Shown here in pieces: positions 20,515 to 31,583 of a DNA stretch of 64,000 nucleotides (its first letter is position 1; every line of letters starts with the position of its first letter). Position numbers and translations under genes: made by a program. Source of the stretch: Zasmidium citrigriseum (lineage: Eukaryota > Ascomycota > Dothideomycetes > Mycosphaerellales > Mycosphaerellaceae); NCBI GenBank assembly GCA_002786025.1, contig NHNW01000009.1:564376-628375 (forward strand), written 5' to 3'. Under the pieces are notes generated by a model. It saw only the letters and a program-made list of their open reading frames with translations. It searched no databases and was not told the DNA's origin.

Positions 20515-22667
20515 ATGTCTTCCACTCCATCCAACACCGAGTCCATGGCTGGCCCATCGACCACTCCAAGCCGTACTTCCCCGAGAGGCGCCCAGCGCAA
20601 GCACGTCTACACAGACTGGCAGAAAGACGAGAAGACCAAGACCTGCAAGTGCAAGATCTGCAACAACCGAGTCACCAAATTCTCCCTCCGCTGCGAGAAG
20701 TGTAGCCACCGCATCTGCTCCGACTGCAGCGAGCCAGACGGCGCGAACAGCGACCTGCACAAGGCTGTGGCACGCGACTACATTGATCATGGATGCTGGT
20801 GTGGTAGGATATTTCTGATTTCGTCCTTTGTGTGACAGGCATTCACTGACTTTCTTCAGGTTTCGCCGGCAAGTTCAATCCTGCTTTCAAAGACAGCATG
20901 CCAGCACTTCAGGCCGCCCCTCCCAAGCAGACTTCTGCCCCGGCCAAGAAGACTCCAGCACCCAAGCGCAAGAGAGGAAAGGCTGCTCCGACCCCTGAGA
21001 GCGAGACGCCATCTCCTGATGCTGCAACTGCCGCTACTCCTGACATCAAGTCCGAGAGCCCAGAAGACCCCTTCAAGACCAGCACTCCACCGGCAAATGC
21101 CAGCGCGTACTACTACATCGATCCTCCGAACCAGACCGCAACCGAGTCTCCACAGGCCGCAGAGGGTGCTCAAGAACAGGCTTCGAGCCCAGCTGAAGAT
21201 GAAGACGTCCAGGAGCCAGCTCGCAAGAAGCGCAAGGCGTCCGACTCCAATGCAAGCCAGTCGAGTTCGACCTCTAGCCTCAGCGATCCGCCTTCATCCC
21301 AGCCGAGCTCCAGCGACAACATCGTCGTAGCTGCACCACCACCAGCCTTCTCCTATCGCACTCTCCCACCAGCTGCAGACCAGGCTGCCTCGCCTCCTCG
21401 CAGAGCCACCAGAGCTACCAAAGCTACTGCCGTCGAACCAGCCTCGTCCATCACAGAGCCATCATCAAGCCAGTCTTCGAAGCCGTCTCCTCCCAAGCCC
21501 GTCCTCGAAAACCACATCGTCATCATCGGTGCTGGTGCCATTGGCATGTTCACAGCTCTCAAGCTCGCCCAGAAGGCCGCCAAGAACGACGAGCAGCAGA
21601 AGATCACCGTCGTCGACATCAACAAGGAGCCTTTTGCCCTTGCCTCTGGACACAGCGCCGGCTTCCTCACCGTGCACGGCATGCTCGAGGATTGGGATCC
21701 TCTCATGAACATCGCCATGCAAGAATGGAACGATTTGCTGGACGATGAGAAGCTCGCCGATGCCCTGGAGTTCAGCAAGGCTGTGTACACGCCAACCGAA
21801 GATGAGGCCCGCTCACCCACGAAGAAGGCCCGCTGGTACCGCCCCGGTGAGGCCGAGCACCTCACCAGCGACCGCAACACCAAAGGCCGCATCTCCCCGG
21901 CCTGTCTCGCCCAATGGCTCCAGGGGCGATGCCACTCGCTCGGTGTCCAGTTCCGTTGGGAGAGCCACCCAGCGGAGATCAAGCGAGATAGGTCGGGGAA
22001 TGCAGTGGGTGTTGTTCTTCACACCACGGGCAAGGCGAAGCCCGAAATCCTCCCCTGCAGCGACCTCATCCTGGCGGCAGGCGCCTTCACGCCCTCGCTC
22101 TTCGCCCGCCTATTCCCCAAGGCGAGCGAGGGCGTGAAGCCCAGGAGCCCCGCCTCCGCCGCACAGTGGGTGCGCTTCTCCGGGGTCGAACTCCCCACCA
22201 CCAAGGCCACCACGCAGGGGATCCTGATCCCCACCACCACCGGCCCCATCTCCCTCCTGGCGAAGCCTTCCGAGGCAACGCTCATCGTCTCGGGGCCGTG
22301 TGGCGGTCTCGACTTCCCGCGGAGACTGCACCTGGCCGATGCCCTGGAGTCGGCGAATCCGCTCCCCTCGCCCAAGGCGTTGCTGAAGCTCACGAGCGAG
22401 CACGTCGAGGTAAAGGGGGAGGTGGATTTCGCGGCCCAGGGTAAGGCTGAGGCTAGTTGGGTTTGTGAGAGGCCCGTGGTGGGGAGGGTGGGTGAGGAGG
22501 GTGCTGCTGGGGTGAGGGTTTGGGCGGCTTGTGGGTTTGGGTTGGCGGGTGGAACGATGGCGCCTGCTGTTGCGAGGGTGGTGGCGGAGATGGTGAGGGG
22601 GGTGGAGTGTGAGGTGGATGTTGGGCGGTTTGGAGTGGGGAAGGGGAAGGGCAAGGCCCGGGCATAG
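20515..22667 (+). CDS. Zinc-finger / FAD-dependent (DAO-type) oxidoreductase fusion, 698 aa, two exons
   Basis: Exon 1 is 20515-20803 and exon 2 is 20860-22667. The 56-nt intron (GTAGGA...TTCAG, phase 1) falls inside HGCWCGFAGKFNPAF. Residues 44-96 form a Cys/His-rich module: C44-x-C46-x2-C49, C60-x2-C63, H65, C68-x2-C71, and HGCWCG near 92-97. Residues 110-310 are disordered, with putative nuclear-localisation signals (KRKRGK near 132; RKKRK near 218). From residue 314 a DAO fold begins: IVIIGAGAIGMFTALKLAQ (Rossmann GxGxxG at 320-325), TVVDINKEPFALASGHSAGF, LILAAGAFTPSL and, at the end, VWAACGFGLAGGTMAPAVAR. DAO enzymes oxidise amines or amino acids; the sub-family resembles Tda3-like proteins. 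Substrate unknown. MSSTP at 20515 was chosen over an upstream in-frame Met (20419) because of its CACACCATG context. Confidence 0.82.
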
Positions 22668-22809
22668 GGGCGGTGTTTGTTCTTTTCTTTTGTTTGGGGG
22701 TTTGTTTTGGCGTTTTGACAAGTGATGAATGATACCCTCTTGGTTTGATATGCTTCTCTTTCTCTTTCAATCTTCGTTCATCTCAAACAGCTCAATAGGC
22801 CTCCTAGCA

Positions 22810-23560
22810 GCATGGATAGCATAGGCACAACGGAGATGAGATCGATAAGGAACATCAAGGCTCTCTTCAGCTGCTTGACAAAGCGAAGCCTACCTCCCTC
22901 TCGTATCCCAGCCTTCGAAGACACTGTGTTTTTGGAAGACGATGAGGTTTTTGACCCATCCTCTCCCATTTCCCTCAAGCTCTGAAACAGCTTTAGAGAC
23001 TGTCTGGCAGCATGGACAGCCCAAGCACAACGGAGACCAGATCAGCATGGAGCACTGGGCCTCCCGCGGCTCATCATCAGAACGGACGCTGCCACACTCA
23101 CGTATCTCGCCAAAGACGGTCTGCTGTTGACAGGCAAGGTCGTTGTTGGTACAAGTCTTCTCCTCCAAGCGCTCAAGATCTCGAAGCGCTCAAGACAACT
23201 CAACCAGCACAGACGACCCAGGTAGAACGGAGAACGAGTCCAGACCAAGCAAAAGAACGGATCTTGCCATCCTCTCATCTCCCATCCATCGAAGACGTTC
23301 CTCATTAGTAGCAGTCAGTCAGCGAAGCTCCCGGTCCAATCTTTCCCTGCCACACTTCCCAATCTCAAAGCACCCAACGGAAACCCCGTAGCAAGGACAG
23401 CAGAAGCACAAAGAAGAACAAATCCAGACCTACATCCTCTCCCGACCATCCCCTTCGGCTACACCACAGAACAAGCCCTACATCCCTCTCGTACCCCATC
23501 CCATCATCATCGAAGGAAGAGTCAGGACCTTCGCCGTTGACAGGCAACGTGGCACTCACC
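22810..23560. repeat. Degenerate tandem repeat, about 195-bp period, four units
   Basis: The block AGCATGGAYAGC...GCACAACGGAGA...AGATC occurs at 22810 and 23009. More diverged versions start at 23206 (AGCACAGACGACCCAGG...) and 23389 (AGCAAGGACAGCAGAAGCAC). Spacings are 199, 197 and 183 bp. Shared secondary blocks include CTCTCGTATCCC/CTCTCGTACCCC, ATCGAAGAC and TTGACAGGCAA. No frame is open across all units. Function unknown. Confidence 0.6.
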
Positions 23561-26100
23561 GTCATCATCCAGCCAGGACTCGTGTCGCCCGTTGGGCCGC
23601 AGCCGCTACGTTGTAATTGACCGTTGGCACGAGGCGTGCGCGAGGAAAAAAGCTCCGTGGAACGTGGGCTTCGGGGTTCGGGGAGCCGTTGGGACTACTT
23701 GTCACAACGGCGGGCGGCGGGACTGGTGATTGGAGACTGGAGTTTTTCCGTGTTGGTGATTTGAGATTTGTCGTATTGTTCATCTTGTTGTTTGTCGACG
23801 TTCTTCGACGTCCTGCCTGCTGATGGAGTGGAAGGAGATGTTCAGCGCCTGAGGCTTGCAGCATCGAATCCTGGAATAATAAGGAGAAGCGCCTCTTCAC
23901 CCTCCAAACGAGCAGAAGAATCCTCCAAGCCCCCAAAAGAATCCGCATCGCCTACCGCATCTGGGCCGCATCTTCGGCACCGACGTCGTGTTGAGCCGCA
24001 ATCCTTCAGGGCGCGTCGCTTCGCAGTTCGCAGAAGGAATGAAAAACGATGTGTCTGTGTGATGGAAGAAGTCGAGAAAGGCCGACGATGGACAGGCCCT
24101 CGAAGCGAAATGACATGGCGCCATAGTGCGAAAGTCTAAATTTAAGGCTCCTCGATCAAGCATGGGGGAACCCTTGTTGGTGCCGATTGCCGTGACGGGT
24201 ATTTGGGATTCTGATAGATTGATGATGAGATGGAGTGTGGAACCTGCGCAGGCATTTGCGGTTGATGATGGTGGTTGTAGATTTTGTGGGGAGAGGATGT
24301 TGGATGATGATGTTGAAACCTGAGCAATCGAGCTTTGGAGAAGGCTTTGAGCAGGCGCCAAATGGATGGCTTTGGAGCTTCGAGTCTCTCGTCAGGCCAG
24401 CGTCTAGATCTCGAAGGCTGTGCTTGACATTTGCCGCTCAGTGCTGGGACTTGGAAGTCGGCAACATCGTCAGGTGAGAAGTGATTTCCACAAGTTCTGG
24501 CAATTGTTCGAGGCATGCGTCAGCCAGCAGAGGACGAAGATGATGTCGATGTTGTTGATGACATTTTTCCGAGGGATTTCGATGGTTCCTGCAGTAGCGT
24601 CTCGACCTAATTTGTGATGCTTTTGGTAGTTGTCGTACGGACAGATTGGCAGATATGGTTGTTGCTGGAAGTCGGCATACATTGCTGCCAGACGGCATCG
24701 ATCATGTTGCTTTTCTCTTGGTAATTCGAAGGCTTGCCGGCCGTTTTCCCCGTCTTCCACATTTCTTATTGTTGGTTCTTCGGTGGAAGTTGGCAAGTCG
24801 CAGAAGACTTTCCAAGGCGCGGGACGTGCACGGCCAGCTGCCGGCCCAGCGGCCGGCGAAGCTAGGAGATGCAGTGAGACTCGCGACTCCCACGTCCAAT
24901 CACAAATCTCGACTCTTTGCGACCTGTTCCTGTCCTTCGTCTTCTTCTGCTCGCCAAAAGATGTTGCTGTTTTTGGAGCGTTTGGTAATCCACTTGGCGC
25001 CTGTCTGCACCGAAGATATCACGTCGCCAAAGCACGCCCGGCCCACGCCCCTCCGCCATCTCGCAAAGATGCACGCATGGATTGGAGATTGAACAGATCC
25101 TCCGCGTCTTCAGCCTCTTCATCAACAGCAGCGACCTCTGCTGATCGTGTGCGTTGCAAACGTCGACCGCTCCAGCACGCGAGTCGGCACGCTGAGGCGT
25201 TGCTGAAAACGGGCGGCACGCCGGCGACCGTTGAAGCTGTCGCTGGGTGGAAATGATCATCTACCATCACTTGCCTCCTTCGCGTAGGGCAGGAACCTTG
25301 CGACGGCCACGCAGAAGAATTCCATGTTCCACGTTGTTGCAGCTGTCACCGGCTGTCAATGCCAGAACCAGCCGCAATAGCAATCCTCTTATTCAGGGTG
25401 ACGGGATTCCTGGGAACAGATCTGGTGTATTGGCTGGCCGAGTCAGGGCGGGGATGCCAACTCGAGAGTCGTCAATATCTTTCCAGGAGGCGGCGAAGTG
25501 CCGGCGTGCGCCAAACTGCATGTTTACGGGAGACGGAGGCCCTGATCATCTCCCAAATGGGCTCCTGGAAACAGGAGGCTCAAAAACACGACGGGGACTA
25601 GCCGTGTCTGGCCGCAGAACCAGACGGGAGGCGGCGCCAATCCAAAGCCAATTCACCACCATCCTGCGGCGCTTCAACCTCACTCGACCATGCTCCTCCA
25701 CGCTAGCATTCGTCCCGATTCTTCCTCCATCCTCAGGCTCCCTGCGCGCGGCGCACTGTTCAAGCACATGGCAGTGGAGACCAGCCTCGTCTATCACGTC
25801 CCAAGACGGCCGCCTTAGGGGGCGCTATCAGCATCTAGCAGGCGCTTTTGCGATGAACGGACCAGCTGTCTTGCCCTCGACCCAAGGCGCTGCTGCGTCT
25901 CATGCATACAGATAAGTCGGTTCTATCCCTCGTTAGTGTCTCTTCTGTACGACCTTTCTTCCACCTCGAACCGTTGGACATTGTGTCCCTTCTTTCTAGC
26001 ACCAGGCTTCACTCGTTAAGAGCCTGTGTTCTGCTACGTACATTCTTTTTCAGACGATCGCTATTCGTTTAGTTGTTCGCTTTAGTATTTTTCTTGGAAG
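23561..26100. other. Gene-poor region upstream of the laccase
   Basis: About 2.5 kb with many overlapping ORFs on both strands, none with a recognisable domain. The longest are 25247-25915 (+, 222 codons, Arg/Ser/Pro-rich) and 24630-25256 (+). A 127-codon minus ORF (23565-23948) has a plausible C-terminal half and ends next to GTGAGT, so a small spliced minus-strand gene cannot be excluded. The last ~250 bp before 26101 are pyrimidine-rich and probably the laccase promoter/leader. Confidence 0.4.
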
Positions 26101-29100
26101 ATGAGGACCGCGTTTTGGGGGTTGGCCTGTTTGGCCGGCTCTGCCTTGGCTGCACCAGGGGGTCGTTTGAGCGGATATTTCAACAAGGGAGGCGAGGACA
26201 AGTTCCCTAACTATCATCCTGAGGAGGCCGCGCCGCATTACTACCAGAAGCCTTCGCCATACCAAAGCAAGTCGACTGCGACCACATCTTCTTCTTCGAG
26301 CAGCCCATCGGCGCCTGGATCTTATTCTTATTCTTTCACCGGCAACTCCACTTCTTATGGACCGACTGCTCCTGCAGGTTCTTACCCAAGCACCACCGTG
26401 ACGCTGATCACCACGGTCTACACTACAGTCTGCCCGGCTACAAAGACGCACGCCGTTGGAGGCTCGACTTCGCTTTCAGAGTACATGACGACCTCGACTA
26501 TCACCGATGTGATTACGTCCACGATCACCGCCTACCCCTCGCCGAAGGGACCTGAATCGTACCCATCGACGACCCTGACGGAGGTGACAACGATCTACGA
26601 GACTCTTTGCCCTGTTACGACGACGGCTGTGCAAGGTGGAAAGACTATTACCCGGACATACCAGACAACTTCGACTGTCACTGAGGTTTATACGTCGACA
26701 TGCACGCTGGAGTACGGCAACGGACCCCACGGCAATGGACCCCACGGTGGCGCTCCTCACAAGCCAACCTCAGCAATTGGTGGTGGCCATGGAGGATACG
26801 GATCGCCCGCGCCATCTCAGTCTGAGGGTCATGAGGGCGGACATGGAGGATACCCTTCGCCGTCCCAGTCTCAGGGCTATGAGGGTGGTCACGGAGGCGA
26901 GGGATCCTACTCGCCATCCAAGTCTGAAGGCGGCTCTGTCGAGACCACGATCACCAAATACACCACCGAATTCACTACGGTCTGCCCGGCAACGACCACT
27001 TACTCGCACGGCGGCTCCCTGACGACCAAGACGTACGAGACCACTTCCACCATTACTTCAATCTACACTTCGACCATTGTTGTTACTAAGACCCAGGAGT
27101 CTACTATTTGGACCACCATCCCATGGGGCACCACAATGCTTTCCTACACTATCCCTGCGCATCCTACTACTACTTCAACTTCTTGCACCGAATCTGAGAC
27201 TGGCCAGATCCCGCATGGACCTGGCAGCTCGAAGCCAACCGGCAGCGCTCCTTACCCTACCAACAGCGGGTCGACTGAAACTGGACCTGTAGGACCTACG
27301 GGCACTGCGCCGTACACTCACACTTCTTCCGGTGCATCTGGATCGCACCCCTCCATGCCATCTGGAAGCGGACCTTCGGGATCTCACAGTGTTCCTACTG
27401 GGACTGCTTCGGGCTCTCACGGACCATTCCCCAGCGGATCTGGCTCCCACAGCGGCTTCCCAACTGGCTCGGGCTCTCACAGCGTCTACCCAACCGGCAG
27501 TGGCTCTCACAGCGGCTTCCCAACTGGCACTGGATCGCACAGTATCTTCCCTACTGGATCTGGCTCCCACAGCGGATTCCCAACTGGCTCGGGATCGCAC
27601 ACGATTGTGCCAACCGGTACTTCGAGCTCGACCTACTCCAGCGGCAACACCACCACCTCTGCTCCTGGCAGCAGCGGCACTGCCCCGATCCAGTCCTCGT
27701 CGAGCTACCCAGCTGGCAACACCACTACCTCTGCTCCTGGAAGCACCGGTATTCTCCCAACTCACCCGTCCGCCAGCTTCCCGGCCGGAAACTCGACCAT
27801 CTCAGCACCCACGGGATCGGGCACTGCTCCCTCGACTTACACCCCATCGTCTACCTCTAGCTCCAGCTGCTCCAAGCCAACTCCTACGGGCCTCCTCGGA
27901 GGAGAGCTCTGCATTCCTTGCCAAGGCCAGCCCGGCTTCGACAAGTTCTGCGGCTACACAGTCGATGATGACTCCTACAAGGTCATGCCTAAGACCTGCA
28001 AGACTGTCGAGTACTTCTTCGAGATCTCGAACCAGACTGTCGCGCCTGACGGTATCCCACGTGTTGGACTTGTCATCAACGGACAGATGCCCGGACCCAA
28101 GATCGAGGCCAACTGGGGTGACACCATTGTTGTCCATGTGACCAACATGATGCAGAACAACGGAACCTCGATACATTGGCACGGCATGCGTCAGTACTTG
28201 TCGAACGAGCAGGATGGTGTTCCCTCTATCACTCAGTGTGCCATTGCTCCAGGTGACTCCATGACCTACACTTTCAAGGCTACCAACTACGGTACATCTT
28301 GGTACCACTCTCACTTTGCTCTCCAGACCTATGAGGGCGTCTTCGGTCCCATGGTCATCCACGGCCCAACCGACGAGGTCTACCAAGACGAGGAGATGAT
28401 TGTTATTCAAGATTGGTCGCACGCCACTGCCGACTCCATGTACCAGGCTGCCCAGACCGTCGGCAACGCACCAGACCACGGCCCACGTACGCTCGACACT
28501 GGTCTCATCAACGGCATGAACGTCTGGGGCGTTGACGGCTCCGCCAACGCCACCGGTCAACGCTTCAAGATGACTGTCATCCCTGGAGCGACCTACCGCC
28601 TGCGTCTGGTCAACACTGCCATTCAGTCCACCTTCAAGTTCTACATCGACGGCCACAAGTTCAAGGTCTTCGCCATGGACTTCGTCCCGATCATCCCATA
28701 CGAGACCAACATCGTCAACATCAACATTGGTCAGCGATACGACCTGCTCTTCAAGGCCGATCAACCCATCGCCAACTACTGGATGCGCGCCGATAACCAG
28801 AATCTCTGCGCCTCCATCACCCACGCCGACAACATCAAGGGTATCGTCAGCTACGTCGGCGCCGGCTACGGCATCCCAACCTCCACCGCCTACAACTACA
28901 CCCCTGAGTGTGTCGACGAGCCTTACGAGAAGCTTGTGCCCCGTGTTCCCATGACCGCCGGTGGCACCGCCGACAAGACCATCTCCGAGACCGTCGTCGT
29001 CGGCCCCAACGGCGGCTCGCCCAACCTCTACAAGTGGACTCTCTCAGGCACGACCTTCCAATCCCAATGGGGCGACCCAACCCTCAGCAGCATCGTCAAC

Positions 29101-29619
29101 AACGGCAGCATCCCAACCTACTCCGGCGACCTCGCAATCTCAGTCCCCAAGCTCAAGGAATGGGTCTACGTGATCATCGACTCGCCCATCCCACTCCCTC
29201 ACCCGATCCATTTGCACGGCCACGACTTCCTCGTCCTGGCCCAGGGCCCAGGTCTCTACAACTCCGACGTTGTCCTCAACACGGTGAACCCACCGCGTCG
29301 TGACGTCGCCCTGATGCCCTGGGACCCTGTCACCCATGTGGGTGGCCATCTCGTCCTCGCCTTCGAGACTGACAACCCCGGTGTCTGGCTCATGCACTGC
29401 CGTAAGTACCTTCAAGCCTGCAACATATCTGACACATGCTGACCCTTACTTCCAGACATCGGCTGGCACACATCCATGGGGTTCGCCCTCCAAATCATCG
29501 AAGCCCAAGACGAGATTAAGAAGCACGTCACCAACAGCTGTCAATTGGACGGAACCTGCAAGAAGTGGCACGAGTACACGGAGAAGTTTGGCATTGAGGT
29601 GGACGACTCGGGCGTGTAA
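26101..29619 (+). CDS. Secreted laccase (multicopper oxidase) with a ~600-residue mucin-like N-terminus, 1154 aa, two exons
   Basis: Exon 1 is 26101-29401 and exon 2 is 29456-29619; the intron (GTAAGT...TTCCAG) splits the last copper motif. A signal peptide is evident (MRTAFWGLACLAGSALAA). Residues ~99, ~158 and ~280 each start a TT-x-T-x2-TT-x-YTT-x-CPATTT repeat, the Thr-rich repeat of fungal cell-surface proteins. Residues ~434-504 are five to six copies of a GSGSHSGFPT-type repeat, followed by Ser/Thr/Pro tracts. The three cupredoxin domains begin near 605. Copper ligands: L1 HWHG (His692), L2 WYHSH, L3 HPIHLHGHD, L4 HCHIGWHTSMGF, with Phe at the axial position of the type-1 copper, usual for high-potential enzymes. 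Ordinary laccases are 550-620 aa. Likely acts in the wall or extracellular space in phenol oxidation or pigment polymerisation (inference). A 340-codon antisense ORF is a shadow. Confidence 0.92.
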
Positions 29620-30217
29620 AGAAGGAGTCTTGTTCTTTTCTTTCGATACCCTCGACCTTAATGGACAGCATGCATTGTTGTGTTGTACAGTATCTTTGCA
29701 ATTACTACAGTAACGGGACCAACGGGACAGATGACGAAGGAACAGTATCTACTATCAGACAGACGGCTGGACATCTTTCTCTTCTTCAACAATGGGTCGA
29801 TGGCTGGGGGGAGACTTACTGGGGGTTTGTGGAAGAACGGCTTTTTGTGTAAATGTAATGATTGCTCGTTGTGTATAGTGTACAGTGTGAAGCGCCTGAT
29901 ATGGGCTGCTATGATAGAGAGTTCAGACGGAAGATCAAGATACCGCTGTCCTCACCAAGTGCGTTTCTATCCCCTGTCAGAGCTTTCACAGTCCCACTCG
30001 GGGTTATGTGCTGTCCTCTCGGTCATCGAAGCCAGAGCTCGTCTGCTGTAGCTCCACGAGGGTTTATCTCTGCAGATGCGCAATCTCACGCCCTATTTCA
30101 CGGCGGATGGAAACTCTGCTTCGCAATCATTGCTCCTTTTGTTCCTCGAATGAAATTGCTTTATTATTGAAGTGCTTAAGAATATTCTGAACGACCACAT
30201 CGAAGCATTACTCCAAC
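29620..30217. other. Intergenic between laccase and GST
   Basis: About 600 bp; short overlapping ORFs only. Contains the laccase 3' UTR and the GST promoter (AT-rich TTTATTATTGAAG about 55 bp before the ATG). No supported gene. Confidence 0.5.
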
Positions 30218-30901
30218 ATGGCAATCCCGGACATCAAATTCTACCAGCTCAACGGCACCTGTGCCAACGCCGCTCATGCTCTCCTCAAAGAGCTCCAAAT
30301 CCCATTCACGCGAGTCGAAATGGGCCGTACACCCGAAGGCTTTGCTGCCGCCGATGGAAGTTTCGACAATGCCTGGTACAAAGCCAACATCCATCACATG
30401 GGCTACGTTCCCGCTCTAGTCGTCGATGGCAAGACGCTCACAGAAAACCCCGCGGTCCTGACGTACATAGCGAGTCTCAAGCCCGAGAGACAGATGCTGG
30501 GCACGACAGACTGGGAACGGGCAAAGGTCCTGGAGTGGTTGGCCTGGCTCTCAGGCACACTCCACGGAGGTGCTGTTGCGGGCGTTTTGAGGCCGGAGAG
30601 GTTCACTGACGAAGAAGAGGCCAAGCCGGGAATCAAGAAGAAGGGGATGGAGAAGGCGATGAGCTGTATCGAGACGATCGATAAGAAAGTGGACGGAGCG
30701 TACGCCGTCGGTGATCGAGTCACGGTTGTCGACTTCTTCTTGCATGTGATTTACCGCTGGAGTGGGAATCTGAAGATCGAGAGGGAGAAGTATCCCCGGT
30801 TCTCTGCCGTGGCGAGGAATGTCGAGAAGTTGCAGGGTGTACGAGATGCCTTGAGTGCTGAGGAGTTGCCGTTGCAGTTTCCCGAGGAGGCGTCGATGTA
30901 G
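30218..30901 (+). CDS. Glutathione S-transferase-like protein, 227 aa
   Basis: Single exon. The thioredoxin-fold N-terminal domain is seen in IKFYQLNGTCANAAHALLKE (Ser/Cys region where GSH would dock), followed by the cis-Pro segment GYVPALVVDG and TENPAVLTYIASL (the glutathione-binding (S/T)-E-x-x-A-I-x-x-YI equivalent). The all-helical C-terminal domain spans about 90-215 and includes YAVGDRVTVVDFFLHVIYRW, the standard N-capping/hydrophobic-staple motif (G-x-x-x-T/S-x-x-D). Length fits bacterial/fungal theta/GTT-like cytosolic GSTs. Substrate unknown; probably detoxification or stress. It ends 8 bp before the stop of the convergent GNAT gene, so the transcripts must overlap. Confidence 0.88.
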   Translation: MAIPDIKFYQLNGTCANAAHALLKELQIPFTRVEMGRTPEGFAAADGSFDNAWYKANIHHMGYVPALVVDGKTLTENPAVLTYIASLKPERQMLGTTDWERAKVLEWLAWLSGTLHGGAVAGVLRPERFTDEEEAKPGIKKKGMEKAMSCIETIDKKVDGAYAVGDRVTVVDFFLHVIYRWSGNLKIEREKYPRFSAVARNVEKLQGVRDALSAEELPLQFPEEASM

Positions 30902-30909
30902 TAGTCCTG

Positions 30910-31449
30910 CTACTCGAGAGATAGCTTCATGAGGATTTTGATGCCGGGTTCTTGCCATGCTACTTCTTCCCAACCGTGCTCTCTCAAGATCCTGTACATC
31001 TTGACGAATCTCTGCGGGTACGTGCACACAGTCATCTCTTTGTATCCACAGTCTCTCGCATGCTGCTTGGCCCGATTCATGAGCATGGGAAAGATGCCTA
31101 GTCCTTGGCTGGCTGGGCTCACAGCCGCAACATTGAGGTGGAAGAGCTCGTACCCAATTTCAGGTTGAGATTTAGGTGCTCCGTAGAAGACACCGAGTGC
31201 GGTTGAGGGATCTGCGGTTGGGTTGGATGTGGCGTAGGTTATTATGGCCGAGGGAAGTCGAATGTTTGTTAACCATGTTGAGAGGTGGCTCGAACCAGCT
31301 CGATCATGGGTTTGGACCTCGTTTTCCTCTTCGAATTCGCTGAAGACGGCCCTGCTGAGTGCGAAGAGCTGTTCGACAGCTTCGTCGGTTGCGTTGGTAT
31401 GGTTGATTGTGTGGCAGTAAAGTTGTGGCTTGGTTTTGGCGGAGTCCAT
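30910..31449 (-). CDS. GNAT-family N-acetyltransferase, 179 aa
   Basis: Single exon on the minus strand. The acetyl-CoA-binding motif A is clear: LFHLNVAAVSPASQGLGIFP, with V-x-P-x3-Q-G-x-G near residues 118-126, followed by an alpha helix (MLMNRAKQHARDCGYKEMTV). The motif-B-like YRILREHGWEEV lies near the C-terminus. A strand ending GVFYGAPK precedes the core. These features give a small-molecule-type GNAT; substrate not predictable. Convergent with the GST gene (8-bp gap between stops) and about 135 bp downstream of a small minus-strand gene. Confidence 0.85.
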   Translation of the reverse strand: MDSAKTKPQLYCHTINHTNATDEAVEQLFALSRAVFSEFEEENEVQTHDRAGSSHLSTWLTNIRLPSAIITYATSNPTADPSTALGVFYGAPKSQPEIGYELFHLNVAAVSPASQGLGIFPMLMNRAKQHARDCGYKEMTVCTYPQRFVKMYRILREHGWEEVAWQEPGIKILMKLSLE

Positions 31450-31583
31450 GGTGTCTGTAGTAGGCTGGAGGACAGAAGTTGTCGAAGAGGAAGGTTAGAA
31501 ATCTGGTTGAAAAAGCTCCAGAGTACCGATGAGTCATCGTATGTGAACCGATGAAGCTGCGGAGGAATATGCTGTAGAATATG

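Noticed and set aside
22019..22721. Two overlapping 200-codon minus-strand ORFs across the end of the DAO gene
   Set aside because: GC-rich antisense shadows, mostly Pro/Ser/His/Arg, no start context and no domain.
27802..28824. 340-codon minus-strand ORF (Val/Gly/Asp-rich) antisense to the laccase
   Set aside because: It mirrors the strong codon bias of the laccase exon; no domain, and the sense strand carries all copper motifs.
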